DNA of 64,000 nucleotides from Phycisphaerales bacterium (GTDB lineage: Bacteria > Planctomycetota > Phycisphaerae > Phycisphaerales > UBA1924), in the NCBI GenBank assembly GCA_020831775.1, contig JAFIFZ010000060.1, positions 1 through 64,000 of the forward strand. Direction: 5' to 3'. How positions within the stretch are numbered: position 1 is the stretch's first letter; each line of letters starts with the position of its first letter. Below the pieces are notes generated by a model that was not told where the DNA came from, made no database searches, and saw only the letters and a list, made by a program, of their open reading frames with translations. Of the stretch, positions 28,045 to 36,515 are shown piece by piece. Position numbers and translations under genes: made by a program.

Positions 28045-28983
28045 ATGAGCAGCGATCCGATGGACATGGTGATCGGCGCGTCCGACGCCCCCTCGAGGGA
28101 CACGGAGGCCGCCAAGGGCTACCTCAACGCGGGCATCAATCTTTTCAAGGGCGGCGACAAGGTCGGCGCCTCGATCGAGCTGCGCAAGGCGGTCAACGCC
28201 GACCCGCAGCACCCAGACGCCCTCTTCCATCTGGCCTATGTCCTGGACCTCATGGGCGAGGAAGACGAGGCGATCGTGCTCTATGAGCGCGCCATCGAGC
28301 ACCAGCCCGCGCCCATCAACGCGTTGATTAACCTCGCCGTCCTCTACGAGGACCGGGGCGACTATGTCCGCGCCGAGCGCTGCCTGCGCCAGGTGCTCGA
28401 GACCAACCCCAACCACGCCCGCGCCCGCCTCTACATGAAGGATGTCCGCGCCAGCCGCGAGATGGTCGTCGAGGAAGACACCGACCGCGACCTGCTCAAG
28501 CGCAAGGCGCTGATGGACACCCCGGTCACGGACTTTGAGCTCTCCGTCCGCGCCCGTACCTGCCTGAAGAAGATGAACATCCGCTCCCTCGGCGATCTGC
28601 TGAAGATCACCGAAGCCGAGCTGATGAGCTACAAGAACTTCGGCGACTCCTCGCTGCAGGAGATCAAGAAGATGCTCGCGGCCAAGAACCTGCGCCTCGG
28701 CCAGGGGCGCGAGGATGTCCACCGCGCCGCCCGCCGCCAGATCATCGAGCAGCTCAAGGGCTCGGGCAAGGAGGTCGCGCTCAACAAGCCCGTGAGCGAC
28801 CTGATGCTCTCGGTCCGCGCACGGCGCGCCCTGCAGCTTCTGAACATCCAGACGCTCGGCGACCTCGCCAGCCACACCGAGGCCGAGCTCATGGGTGTCA
28901 AAAACTTCGGCTCCACCTCGCTCGTCGAGGTGAGAGAAAAGCTCGCCGAGCACGGCCTCGGCCTCCGCGAACTCGAGGCCTGA
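28045..28983 (+). CDS. TPR protein with two RNA polymerase alpha-CTD-like domains
   Basis: 312 residues. Residues about 22-125 form three TPR units (for example PDALFHLAYVLDLMGEEDEAIVLYERAI). Two repeats then follow, about 159-218 and 247-306, each matching the alpha-subunit C-terminal domain: DFELSVRARTCLKKMNIRSLGDLLKITEAEL with YKNFGDSSLQEIKKML, and DLMLSVRARRALQLLNIQTLGDLASHTEAEL with VKNFGSTSLVEVREKL. Alpha-CTD binds UP-element DNA and activators; TPRs bind proteins. Likely a DNA- or polymerase-associated regulator, not the alpha subunit itself. A strong terminator follows. Confidence 0.88.
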   Translation: MSSDPMDMVIGASDAPSRDTEAAKGYLNAGINLFKGGDKVGASIELRKAVNADPQHPDALFHLAYVLDLMGEEDEAIVLYERAIEHQPAPINALINLAVLYEDRGDYVRAERCLRQVLETNPNHARARLYMKDVRASREMVVEEDTDRDLLKRKALMDTPVTDFELSVRARTCLKKMNIRSLGDLLKITEAELMSYKNFGDSSLQEIKKMLAAKNLRLGQGREDVHRAARRQIIEQLKGSGKEVALNKPVSDLMLSVRARRALQLLNIQTLGDLASHTEAELMGVKNFGSTSLVEVREKLAEHGLGLRELEA

Positions 28984-29021
28984 GCGACCCCGCGACTCGG
29001 TCACAAACTTCGGACACGATC

Positions 29022-29056
29022 AAGGAACCCCGCGCTGTTTGCACGGGGTTCCTTTT
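29022..29056 (+). terminator. Rho-independent terminator
   Basis: AAGGAACCCCG pairs perfectly with CGGGGTTCCTT, followed by TTTT. Ends the TPR-alphaCTD transcript. Confidence 0.88.
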
Positions 29057-29104
29057 CTGTTTGCCATCCGCTCGCACAACGCACCCAAACCGCACGGAAT
29101 TCTC

Positions 29105-29133
29105 TTGTTCCCCGCACGAAGGCTCGATAATCT
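29105..29133 (+). promoter_or_regulatory. Promoter with leaderless small frame
   Basis: TTGTTC (29105-29110), a 17-base spacer, and TAATCT (29128-29133). An ATG follows 5 bases later. It probably serves the 29348 gene through a 200-base leader. Confidence 0.5.
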
Positions 29134-29138
29134 GGGGA

Positions 29139-29246
29139 ATGGCACACGGGAAATTCTCGTGTCGCGGCCGGGCACTCATGCCCGGGACAGTTCGGTCTGG
29201 GTGCCCGCCCGTGAATGCTTGGGCGGCGACCGCGATGGTTCTGTAA
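29139..29246 (+). CDS. Possible 35-codon leader peptide
   Basis: ATG at leaderless spacing from a good promoter opens a 35-codon frame (MAHGKFSCRGRALMPGTVRS and so on, ending TAMVL). It stops 101 bases before the next gene and is out of frame with it. No family; it could be a regulatory upstream frame or chance. Confidence 0.3.
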   Translation: MAHGKFSCRGRALMPGTVRSGCPPVNAWAATAMVL

Positions 29247-29298
29247 GCCCGTGTGCCACAGTGTGTTCCCGTCTCCGCCCCGGCAATGGGGTTTGTAC

Positions 29299-29317
29299 CG
29301 CCCGGTTTTTCCGGGCG
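29299..29317 (+). promoter_or_regulatory. Leader hairpin before 29348 gene
   Basis: CGCCCGG, loop TTTTT, CCGGGCG: a perfect 7-bp stem ending 30 bases before the ATG. The loop and position suggest an attenuator or ribosome-access structure. Confidence 0.35.
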
Positions 29318-29347
29318 CTTTCGGCCAGGCCGGCCGGGAGGCGGAAA

Positions 29348-30115
29348 ATGCACCAGAGACGGAACGACATTTTGGTTGTGCTGATGGTCATCGCGCTGGC
29401 GTGGGCCTTCTTCGCTTGGCTCATCGCCCCCGACTATGCGAGCAACATCTGGCCCTCTGTCGCGGCGCACCAGGCGGCCTCCGGCGCCGCGGTGCTCATC
29501 CTCCTCGCCTCGATGATCTACTGCTTCAAGATCGAGGACAAGATGACAGACAAGCTCGCGCAGGTCACCGGCGGGCGCTACTTCGAGAGCGACGGCCTCT
29601 GCTTCATGCCCCTCATCCGCGTCGTCAACCAGCGTTACGGCAACAAGACCCACCGCATCGCCGAGATCAGCCTCTACTACCAGAGCAGGTTCTCGGGGCC
29701 GTGCGACGCGGTCATCCACCTCCGACCACGGGTGCGCGCGTTCTGCTCGCACCGCGGCGGACGCGATGTCCACTTCGCGTTCCGCTGTCCGCCGGGAGGC
29801 TTCGGCGTCGTCCACCAGCCCGTCGCGGTCCACCCCGACCTCATGGGCGAGTCCGTCGAGGTCGAGGTCGCCGCCGTCACCAACTGGCCAAAGACGCACG
29901 GGCAGAAGCTCCGCTCGCACAAGGGCGAGCCCTGCGGCAGGTTCGATGTCGACTGGGTCCTGGCCTACCGCCAGAGCGAGCACGAACTCAACGGCGAGCT
30001 GGAGCTCCACAACCCCGCCGTCATCCACCTCGCCATGCCCGAAGGCGTCTCGCCGGTGATCCACAAGAACGAGTACCTCGCCGAGACTTTCGACGAGTAT
30101 GTCGCCACGACCTGA
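29348..30115 (+). CDS. Membrane protein of unknown function
   Basis: 255 residues. Two hydrophobic helices at the N-terminus (about 8-27 and 41-60) are followed by a 190-residue soluble domain containing the motif RFSGPCDAVIHLRPR and several Cys and His residues (FCSHRGGRDVHFAFRCPPG). GGGAGG precedes the ATG by 8 bases. No known family recognised. Upstream are a possible leader peptide and a hairpin, suggesting regulation in the 5-prime leader. Convergent with clpP across a bidirectional terminator. Confidence 0.75.
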   Translation: MHQRRNDILVVLMVIALAWAFFAWLIAPDYASNIWPSVAAHQAASGAAVLILLASMIYCFKIEDKMTDKLAQVTGGRYFESDGLCFMPLIRVVNQRYGNKTHRIAEISLYYQSRFSGPCDAVIHLRPRVRAFCSHRGGRDVHFAFRCPPGGFGVVHQPVAVHPDLMGESVEVEVAAVTNWPKTHGQKLRSHKGEPCGRFDVDWVLAYRQSEHELNGELELHNPAVIHLAMPEGVSPVIHKNEYLAETFDEYVATT

Positions 30116-30147
30116 ACGCCGGAACCGCGAGCGGGGAGGCAAAAGAA

Positions 30148-30180
30148 AACCCGGGGCCGCGAAGGCCCCGGGTTGATTTT
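30148..30180. terminator. Bidirectional terminator
   Basis: AACCCGGGGCC pairs perfectly with GGCCCCGGGTT. The plus side continues GATTTTGTT and the minus side reads TTTCTTTTGCC, so it can end both the 29348 gene and the clpP operon. Confidence 0.85.
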
Positions 30181-30199
30181 GTTCTCTGTTGAGAGGCGT

Positions 30200-30823
30200 T
30201 CAGTCCTCTTTCTTCTTCGACCCCGAGGCGGGCATGTTCGTCAGCACCTCGTCGATGAGGCCGTAGTCGAGCATCTCTTTCTCGTCGAGCCACTTGTTGC
30301 GGTCCAGGTCGGTGATGACCTGGTCGCGGGGCTTGGAGGCCTGGTTGGCGTAGATGTCGTAGATCCGCTCGCGGATGCGGAGCATCTCGCGGGCCTCGAT
30401 CTCCAGGTCGGTCGCCTGCCCCTCCATGATGCCGCCGATCAGCGGCTGGTGCATCAGGTTGCGGGAGTTGGCCAGCGCGTAGCGCTTCCCCTTGGTGCCG
30501 CAGCACGCGATGATCGAGCCCATGCTGGCGGCCTGCCCGATGATGTAGGTCGCCACATCCGGCTGGATGTAGTTCATCGTGTCGAGCATCGCCAGCCCGG
30601 CCGTCACCGAGCCGCCGGGGCTGTTGACATACAGGTGGATGTCCGCGTCCGGGTCCTCATTGGCGAGGAACAGGAGCTGCGCGACGACAAGGTTGGAGAT
30701 GTCGTCGGTCACCGGCCCGCCCAGAAAGACGATCCGGTCCTTCAGCAGGCGTGAATAGATGTCGTACGAGCGTTCGCCTCTGGCGGTCTGCTCAACGACG
30801 ATCGGGACAAGATACGAGGACAT
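30200..30823 (-). CDS. clpP: ATP-dependent Clp protease proteolytic subunit (second gene)
   Basis: 207 residues. Catalytic triad Ser100 in GQAASMGS, His125 in RNLMHQP, and Asp172 in ITDLDR; the handle helix and [14 protein letters not shown] are intact. The C-terminal tail is basic then acidic (SGSKKKED). It lies 54 bases after another clpP in the same direction. Paired ClpP paralogues in other bacteria form mixed tetradecamers; whether these do is unknown. No clpX or clpA is in the window. Confidence 0.95.
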   Translation of the reverse strand: MSSYLVPIVVEQTARGERSYDIYSRLLKDRIVFLGGPVTDDISNLVVAQLLFLANEDPDADIHLYVNSPGGSVTAGLAMLDTMNYIQPDVATYIIGQAASMGSIIACCGTKGKRYALANSRNLMHQPLIGGIMEGQATDLEIEAREMLRIRERIYDIYANQASKPRDQVITDLDRNKWLDEKEMLDYGLIDEVLTNMPASGSKKKED

Positions 30824-30877
30824 GGCTGCGTTCCTCTTGTGGTGTTGCGGGTGTCGTCGGGGGCCGGGCTCGCCGAC

Positions 30878-31465
30878 TCAGCCCGCCTTCTGCTCAGTGT
30901 TGTGCCGGAGAACCTCGTCGACCAGGCCGTACGCCTTGGCCTCGTCGGCGCTGAAGTAGCGGTCGCGCTCAGCGTCCTTGGTGACCTCTTCGAGCGGCTT
31001 GCCGGTGTGCTCGGAGATGATCCGGGTCAGCTCCCGCTTCGCCTTGATGATCTGCTCGGCCTGGATCCGGATGTCCTCGGCAGGACCCGTGATCCCGCCG
31101 TAGGGCTGGTGGATCATCACCTTGGCGTGCGGCAGCGCGAACCGACGCCCGGCCGTCCCCGAGCAGAGCAAGAGCGCTGCGCCCGAGTACGCCCGGCCGA
31201 TGCAGTAGGTCGCAACCGGCGCGGAGAGAAACCGCATCGTGTCGTACAGGGCCAGCGTGTCGTCGACAGCGCCTCCCGGAGAGTTGATGTACAGCGCGAT
31301 CTCCTGACCGCGCTTCTGGTTCTCCAGATACAGCATCTGCATCATCACACGCGCCGCTGACGCGTGGTTGATCTCGCCGATCAGGAAGACGATCCGATTC
31401 TCGAGCAGAAGCTCGTCGATCGTCATCTCGCGCGTCCGCTGGTAGGTCACATTCGCCGCGGGCAT
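30878..31465 (-). CDS. clpP: ATP-dependent Clp protease proteolytic subunit (first gene)
   Basis: 195 residues. Triad Ser94 in IGRAYSGAALLL (Ala-Tyr-Ser-Gly in place of the usual Ala-Ala-Ser-Met), His119 in KVMIHQP, and Asp164 in TKDAERDRYFS; INSPGGAVDDTLALYDTM is conserved. GAGGAGCGG lies before the ATG, confirming this start rather than the open frame upstream. A -10-like TACCAT (minus strand, 31528-31533) would give a leader of about 60 bases. The divergence around Ser suggests a specialised partner of the second ClpP. Confidence 0.94.
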   Translation of the reverse strand: MPAANVTYQRTREMTIDELLLENRIVFLIGEINHASAARVMMQMLYLENQKRGQEIALYINSPGGAVDDTLALYDTMRFLSAPVATYCIGRAYSGAALLLCSGTAGRRFALPHAKVMIHQPYGGITGPAEDIRIQAEQIIKAKRELTRIISEHTGKPLEEVTKDAERDRYFSADEAKAYGLVDEVLRHNTEQKAG

Positions 31466-31527
31466 CGGCCGCTCCTCGCACTGATCCTTCAGGCTCCCCC
31501 GCCGGGAACGATCCCCGGGCCGGGCTC

Positions 31528-31533
31528 GATGGT
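31528..31533 (-). promoter_or_regulatory. -10 element of clpP operon
   Basis: Minus-strand TACCAT about 63 bases before the first clpP start, in the 266-base divergent gap. Confidence 0.35.
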
Positions 31534-31647
31534 AGCAGGGCCGCTCATCGGCGTTCGGGACCCGCGTCTTGCGGCAACCCCGATCCCCGGGATGAATCCC
31601 CGCGAGACCCGCTCCCAACTACCGATGGCGGCGTCGCCCGATTGTCC

Positions 31648-31653
31648 CTACCA
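31648..31653 (+). promoter_or_regulatory. -10 element of phosphoesterase gene
   Basis: TACCAT about 80 bases before the TTG start, on the plus side of the same divergent gap. Confidence 0.3.
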
Positions 31654-31731
31654 TGGCCGCTGGTCCGCCGCCCGGTCCACGGGGGTCAGAGCCGGCGCAC
31701 CGAATACCACCCGCCAAGGAGGCGTCAGACC

Positions 31732-32511
31732 TTGCCCACAGCCGTGATCAGCGATATCCACGGCAACGCCGAAGCGCTCCGCAGCGTCCTGAGCGATATC
31801 GACGCGCGGAGTGTCGGTCGCATCATCTGCCTGGGCGACATCATCGGCTACGGGCCCGAGCCGCTGGAGTGCGTCGATCTCGTCCGCCAACGCTGCGAGT
31901 GGAGCCTCATGGGCAACCACGACTTCGGCGTGCTCTACGAGCCGACAAACTTCAACCCCGGGGCCGAATCCGCCGCCTACTGGACCAGAGAGCAGTTCGA
32001 CGCCGAGCCCGACGAGGCCCTCCGGGCCGAACGCTACGACTTCCTCGGCCACCTCCGCGTCCGCGTCGTCGAGCCGGCCCCGGGCGGGGAATTCCCTGTT
32101 CTGGCGGTCCACGGCTCCCCCCGACGCCCCATCAACGAGTACATATTCCCAGACGACGCCATGACCTCCCCAGACAAGCTCGAATCCATCTTCGAGCGGG
32201 TCGACCGCCTCTGCCTCGTCGGGCACACCCACCAGCCCGGCGTCTTCACCGACGAGCCGGACTTCTATCCGCCCGCCGAATTGGGGGAGAACCGCGAGTA
32301 CCGCTTCGTCGACGGGGAGAAAGCCGTCATCAATGTCGGCTCCGTCGGCCAGCCCCGCGATCTGGATCCCCGCGCCAGCTACGCGATCCTCCACGAGGAC
32401 CGGGTCGAGTTCGTCAGGGTCGAGTACGACATCAAGAAAACCGCCGACCAGATCAAAGCCATCTCCGAGCTGCACGATTGGCTCGGCGAACGCCTCTACG
32501 AAGGCCGCTGA
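31732..32511 (+). CDS. Metallophosphoesterase (calcineurin-like)
   Basis: 260 residues. All five metal-site blocks appear in order: ISDIHGN, LGDIIGYGP, MGNHD, VHGSP and VGHTH, ending with VINVGSVGQPRD. This is the YfcE/MJ0936-like subgroup of small phosphodiesterases. The TTG start at 31732 is chosen because AAGGAGGCG lies 9 bases upstream; the open frame begins further upstream without a site. Substrate unknown. Confidence 0.88.
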   Translation: MPTAVISDIHGNAEALRSVLSDIDARSVGRIICLGDIIGYGPEPLECVDLVRQRCEWSLMGNHDFGVLYEPTNFNPGAESAAYWTREQFDAEPDEALRAERYDFLGHLRVRVVEPAPGGEFPVLAVHGSPRRPINEYIFPDDAMTSPDKLESIFERVDRLCLVGHTHQPGVFTDEPDFYPPAELGENREYRFVDGEKAVINVGSVGQPRDLDPRASYAILHEDRVEFVRVEYDIKKTADQIKAISELHDWLGERLYEGR

Positions 32512-32608
32512 CCGGCCGCACGCCCGCGAGGGCAGGACGCCGGTTCGGCCGGCGTCTATTGTGACCGTCCCGGCCGAACCGCCGGTTTCCGGGCGACCGT
32601 TTCCACCA

Positions 32609-34960
32609 ATGGCCAGAAGACGAAAGAACAAGCCGCTGCGGGTGTTTGTGCCGCTGGCCCTCTTGCTTGCCGCGATCGGCATCGCGGTCGCTGTGGCCAC
32701 AAACACCGGCCGCCACGGCCCCCGGACCGCCCAAGAGGAAGCCCAACAGGAGGCCGAGCGGGAAACCCCGCCGACCGCCCAGCAGCCCACGCCCGAACCC
32801 CGCGAGCGGACCGAAGACCCCGATCCAGAGCCCGTCCGCGAGGCGACCGACCCCGTCGGCGAAGAGATCCGGCGCGAGGCCGAGCGTGAGCCGGAGGCCC
32901 CCAGCCTCTCCCCCGCGCAGGCGGAGCTGCTCGAAGGCCTGCGGGCCAGGCGCGTCGGCGACCCGATGTTGGCCGACCACGAGTTCCGCTCCCTCGGATC
33001 GCTCGACCCCGCCTCGGACCTGCGCATGCGGGTCCGGTTCAGCCGCTACGGCTCGGGCGTCGCCGAACTCCACCTCAGCAACTACTTCGACTCTGTCGTC
33101 AACGGCGAGCCGATCATCGTGCAGCAGGAAGTCGACGACCTGCGCACCGGCCAGGGCGTCACCCCGTTCTCGCTCGACTTCATCTTCATCAACGGAAACC
33201 CCGTCGCCCTCCAGGCGATCCCCGAAGAGGTCCAGACCGACGAGGGCCCGATCGCCGGCGAGCGAAGCGTTTGGCAGCAGGACCCCTCCGACCCCGGACG
33301 CTTCACCGCCACCATCGAAAACGCCGAAGGCGATGCGATCGTCCGAATCGTCCGCCGGTACTCGATCCGCCCCGGCTCGTACACGCTGCGTCTGGAACAA
33401 ACGGTTGAGAACCTGACCGACCGCGGGCTCCGAGTCTCGCTCTCGGAGCTCGGGCCGGTCGAGCCGCCCCGCGTCACGGCCTACGCCGGCGACCAGCGCC
33501 GCCTGCGCTTCGGCTATGTCGAGGAGCAGCGTTCGCTGACAGAGGTCTGGCCCGACCGCACACTGATGCGGCGCGACAGCGCCGTCGGCTCGACGCGCCA
33601 AGACCGCTTCGAGGCCTCCCGCGTCCTCTGGCCCAACCGCGAGGCGCTGCGCGAGCAGTGGGGCCTCTCGTGGTACGCCGTCGTCAACCGGTACTTCGGC
33701 GTCGCTGTCCGTCCCTGGTTCGACCCCGACTCGCGCCCGAGCGACCTGCGCTTCCGCGAAGGTCAGGAGGTCACGCGGGGCGTGCTCTTCCTCGGCCCCG
33801 AGCGGCGCGACGCGGTGATCGTCCTGCGCACCCTGACGCCCGAGCGCCCGGTGCTCGCCGGCTCGTCGATCGACCTGGGCTACGCCGTCTACGCCGGCCC
33901 GCTGGAGCGCCGCACCATCGCCGCAGAGCCGGGGGCCGAGCGGCTCCGACTGACCAACCTGGTCGTGTACAACTTCGGCGGGATGTGCGGCTCGTGCACC
34001 TTCCAGTGGCTCACAGAGCCGCTGATGATCGTGCTCCGCACCGCCCACTCGCTCACGGGCGACTGGGCCCTGGCGATCATCGTCCTGGTCCTCATCGTCA
34101 GAACGATCCTCCACCCCGTCACCAAGTGGTCGCAGATCCGCGTCCAGCGCTTCGGCAAGCAGATGCAGGAGCTGGCGCCGAAGCAAAAGAAGCTCCAGGA
34201 ACGCTACGGCAACGACCGCAAGAAGCAGCAGCAGGAGATGGCACGCCTCTGGCGCGAAGAGGGCGTCAGCCCCGCCGGCATGCTCGGCTGCCTGCCCATG
34301 TTCCTCCAGAGCCCGATCTGGATCGCCCTCTACGCCAGCCTTTTCTTCGCCTTCGAGCTCCGCCACGAGCCCGCCTTCTTCGGCGTCTTCCAGGCAACCA
34401 CGGGGGGCAACTGGCGCTTCCTCGCCGACCTCGCCGAGCCCGACAGAGCCATCTACTTCGGCTCGGGCTTCATGGTCCCCTTCGTCGGGAACCTGATCGG
34501 CGAGATTAAGTCGATCAATGTCCTGCCGGTGCTGCTGGCGTTCGTCTTCTGGGCCCACCAGAAGTACCTGACCCCGCCCACCAGCGCGACCATGACCCCC
34601 GAGCAGGAAACGCAGATGAAGATCATGCGTTTCATGCTCATCTTCATGTTCCCGCTCATCATGTACAACGCCCCCTCCGGCCTCGCCCTCTACTTCATCG
34701 CCAACTCCTCCCTCGGCATCCTCGAAAACCGCTGGATCAAGCGCCACATGGACAAGCACGGCCTCCTCGACATCGAAAAGATGAAGGAGGAGCGCAAGCG
34801 CAAGGGACCGTCGTTCATCCAGCGCATCCAGGCCATGGCCGTAGAACGCCAGCAGATGCAGCAGGGCGGCGGCAAGCGCGACCCGCGCACCATGGCCGCA
34901 AAGCGTCAGGGCAAGGGCGCCTCAAAGCCCCCGCCCGCACGCTTCAAGAAGCGCAAGTGA
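32609..34960 (+). CDS. yidC: Membrane protein insertase YidC
   Basis: 783 residues, long for YidC. First helix (about 10-28), then a Pro/Glu-rich linker (30-75), a large periplasmic beta domain, and the conserved insertase core from about 450: FQWLTEPLMIVL, the helix with the hydrophilic-groove Arg in IIVLVLIVRTILHPVTKWSQ, two coiled cytoplasmic helices (MQELAPKQKKLQERYG), and GCLPMFLQSPIWIALY. The basic tail ends FKKRK. It inserts proteins into the inner membrane. mnmE follows after 7 bases, the classic yidC-mnmE order. Confidence 0.96.
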   Translation: MARRRKNKPLRVFVPLALLLAAIGIAVAVATNTGRHGPRTAQEEAQQEAERETPPTAQQPTPEPRERTEDPDPEPVREATDPVGEEIRREAEREPEAPSLSPAQAELLEGLRARRVGDPMLADHEFRSLGSLDPASDLRMRVRFSRYGSGVAELHLSNYFDSVVNGEPIIVQQEVDDLRTGQGVTPFSLDFIFINGNPVALQAIPEEVQTDEGPIAGERSVWQQDPSDPGRFTATIENAEGDAIVRIVRRYSIRPGSYTLRLEQTVENLTDRGLRVSLSELGPVEPPRVTAYAGDQRRLRFGYVEEQRSLTEVWPDRTLMRRDSAVGSTRQDRFEASRVLWPNREALREQWGLSWYAVVNRYFGVAVRPWFDPDSRPSDLRFREGQEVTRGVLFLGPERRDAVIVLRTLTPERPVLAGSSIDLGYAVYAGPLERRTIAAEPGAERLRLTNLVVYNFGGMCGSCTFQWLTEPLMIVLRTAHSLTGDWALAIIVLVLIVRTILHPVTKWSQIRVQRFGKQMQELAPKQKKLQERYGNDRKKQQQEMARLWREEGVSPAGMLGCLPMFLQSPIWIALYASLFFAFELRHEPAFFGVFQATTGGNWRFLADLAEPDRAIYFGSGFMVPFVGNLIGEIKSINVLPVLLAFVFWAHQKYLTPPTSATMTPEQETQMKIMRFMLIFMFPLIMYNAPSGLALYFIANSSLGILENRWIKRHMDKHGLLDIEKMKEERKRKGPSFIQRIQAMAVERQQMQQGGGKRDPRTMAAKRQGKGASKPPPARFKKRK

Positions 34961-34967
34961 GCCCCGA

Positions 34968-36341
34968 GTGGCGCTGGACGACACCATCGCCGCGATCGCC
35001 TCGCCCCCCGGCCGCTCGCCAAGGGCGATCCTCCGCGTCTCGGGCCCGCACACGCGATCGCTGCTCGGATCGATCCTCTCTCTGCCAGACAGAGCCGATG
35101 AGCCGCCGCAAACGCGTTGCGCCTTCGCAGCACGCCTGAAACTCCCCTCGCAGTCCGGCGCCGCGCTCTCGCTCCCGGTGCTCGTGCTCCGCTTCGTCGC
35201 GCCCAAGTCGTACACCGGCGAAGACGGCGCAGAGATCCTGCTCCCGGGCAACCCGCTCCTCGCCCAGCGCGTGCTCGACCTCATCGTCTCGCACGACGGC
35301 GTCCGTCGCGCCGGCCCCGGCGAGTTCAGCGCCCGCGCCTACCTCAACAACCGCCTCACGCTCGATGAGGCCGAAGGCGTCTCGCTGCTCATTGCCGCCG
35401 CCACAGATGAAGAGCGCGCTGCCGCCGCGAAGTGGATGAAGGGCGAGGCGGGCGACACCTGCCGCCGCTGGGGCGACGAACTCACCGAACTGCTCGCCCT
35501 CGTCGAGGCCGGCATCGACTTCACCGACCAAGAAGATGTCGTCGCGATCGAGCCCGCAGAACTCGCCTCGCGCGCCGGCGCACTCGCAAGCGAGATTCAA
35601 GCCGCCCTCGGCCCCGCCAGCGCCGCGACACAGACCACCGAACCGAAAGTCGCCCTCGTCGGCGCGCCAAGCGCCGGCAAGAGCACGCTCTTCAACGCCC
35701 TGCTCGGGCGCAGGCGAGCCGTCACCCACGAAGATCCGGGCACGACGCGCGATGTCCTCGCCGAGCCTCTGCCGCTCGATGAGTCCGACCCGGACGCCCC
35801 GCGGATCCTGCTGCTCGACCTGCCCGGCCTCGACGCCGATCCCGACTCCCCCTCCGCCCGTGCAGCCCAGGCCTCGGCCCGCGCCGCCCTCGACGATGCC
35901 GACCTGCTGCTCTGGTGCGACCCGACCGCCCGCTTCCAGACGCCACCCGCGGCAGGCCGCCCGACGATCCGCGTGCGCACCAAGGCCGACATGCCCGTGG
36001 CCCCGTCCATCGGCGCACCATCTCCAAGCGCCCCACCCCCGGACCTCGAACTCTCCGCCTTCGACCCCGCGGGCATCGCCTCCCTCAAGGCCCTGATCGC
36101 TGGCCGTTGCGAACGCGCCCCGGGCTCGGGGGATCTGGCGGTTTCCCGCCACCACCGGCGCACTCTCGCCGCCGCGGCCGGCCTCCTCTCCGGCCTCGCC
36201 TCGGAAGGCCCGGGCGCCGACCCCTCCGTCGCCGCCGAACGCCTGCGCACGGCCCTCGACCACCTCGGCGAACTTCTCGGACGCATCCCGCCAGACGAAG
36301 TGATCGGGCGCGTCTTCGCCCGCTTCTGCGTCGGCAAGTAA
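34968..36341 (+). CDS. mnmE: tRNA modification GTPase MnmE
   Basis: 457 residues. N-terminal formyl-THF-binding domain starting DDTIAAIASPPGRSPRAILRVSG with GPGEFSARAYLNNRLTLDEAE. The inserted G domain carries GAPSAGKSTLFNALL (P-loop), DPGTTRDV (G2), LLDLPGLD (G3) and TKAD (G4). The C-terminus FARFCVGK holds the essential Cys of the FCxGK motif. With MnmG it adds carboxymethylaminomethyl to wobble U34. GTG start 8 bases after yidC stop; MnmG is not in the window. Confidence 0.96.
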   Translation: MALDDTIAAIASPPGRSPRAILRVSGPHTRSLLGSILSLPDRADEPPQTRCAFAARLKLPSQSGAALSLPVLVLRFVAPKSYTGEDGAEILLPGNPLLAQRVLDLIVSHDGVRRAGPGEFSARAYLNNRLTLDEAEGVSLLIAAATDEERAAAAKWMKGEAGDTCRRWGDELTELLALVEAGIDFTDQEDVVAIEPAELASRAGALASEIQAALGPASAATQTTEPKVALVGAPSAGKSTLFNALLGRRRAVTHEDPGTTRDVLAEPLPLDESDPDAPRILLLDLPGLDADPDSPSARAAQASARAALDDADLLLWCDPTARFQTPPAAGRPTIRVRTKADMPVAPSIGAPSPSAPPPDLELSAFDPAGIASLKALIAGRCERAPGSGDLAVSRHHRRTLAAAAGLLSGLASEGPGADPSVAAERLRTALDHLGELLGRIPPDEVIGRVFARFCVGK

Positions 36342-36442
36342 CCCCGCACGACCGTCCCAGCCCGTCCCCGCCGCCCGCCTCGGCCGCTTCGCCCGCAACG
36401 CGGGGTTGATCCTCGATTCTCATCCGCCGATAGAGGGGGTGT

Positions 36443-36482
36443 TGGCCCGGGCCGGACGGAGGGAGCCGGCCCGGGCCATTTG
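36443..36482 (+). terminator. Strong hairpin, probable terminator
   Basis: A 13-bp perfect stem (TGGCCCGGGCCGG with CCGGCCCGGGCCA) with a GA-rich loop, then only ATTTG, so the U-tract is weak. It lies between mnmE and the next gene. Confidence 0.6.
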
Positions 36483-36515
36483 CCCCGACTTCCTTTGCGA
36501 CACGGAGAGATCAGC

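Noticed and set aside
32453-34759. Long antisense frame opposite yidC (and similar long frames opposite speA, nadE, rimO, lepA)
   Set aside because: They mirror the codon bias of the real gene on the other strand, are rich in Arg, Asp, Glu and His, and have no ribosome site or recognisable motif.
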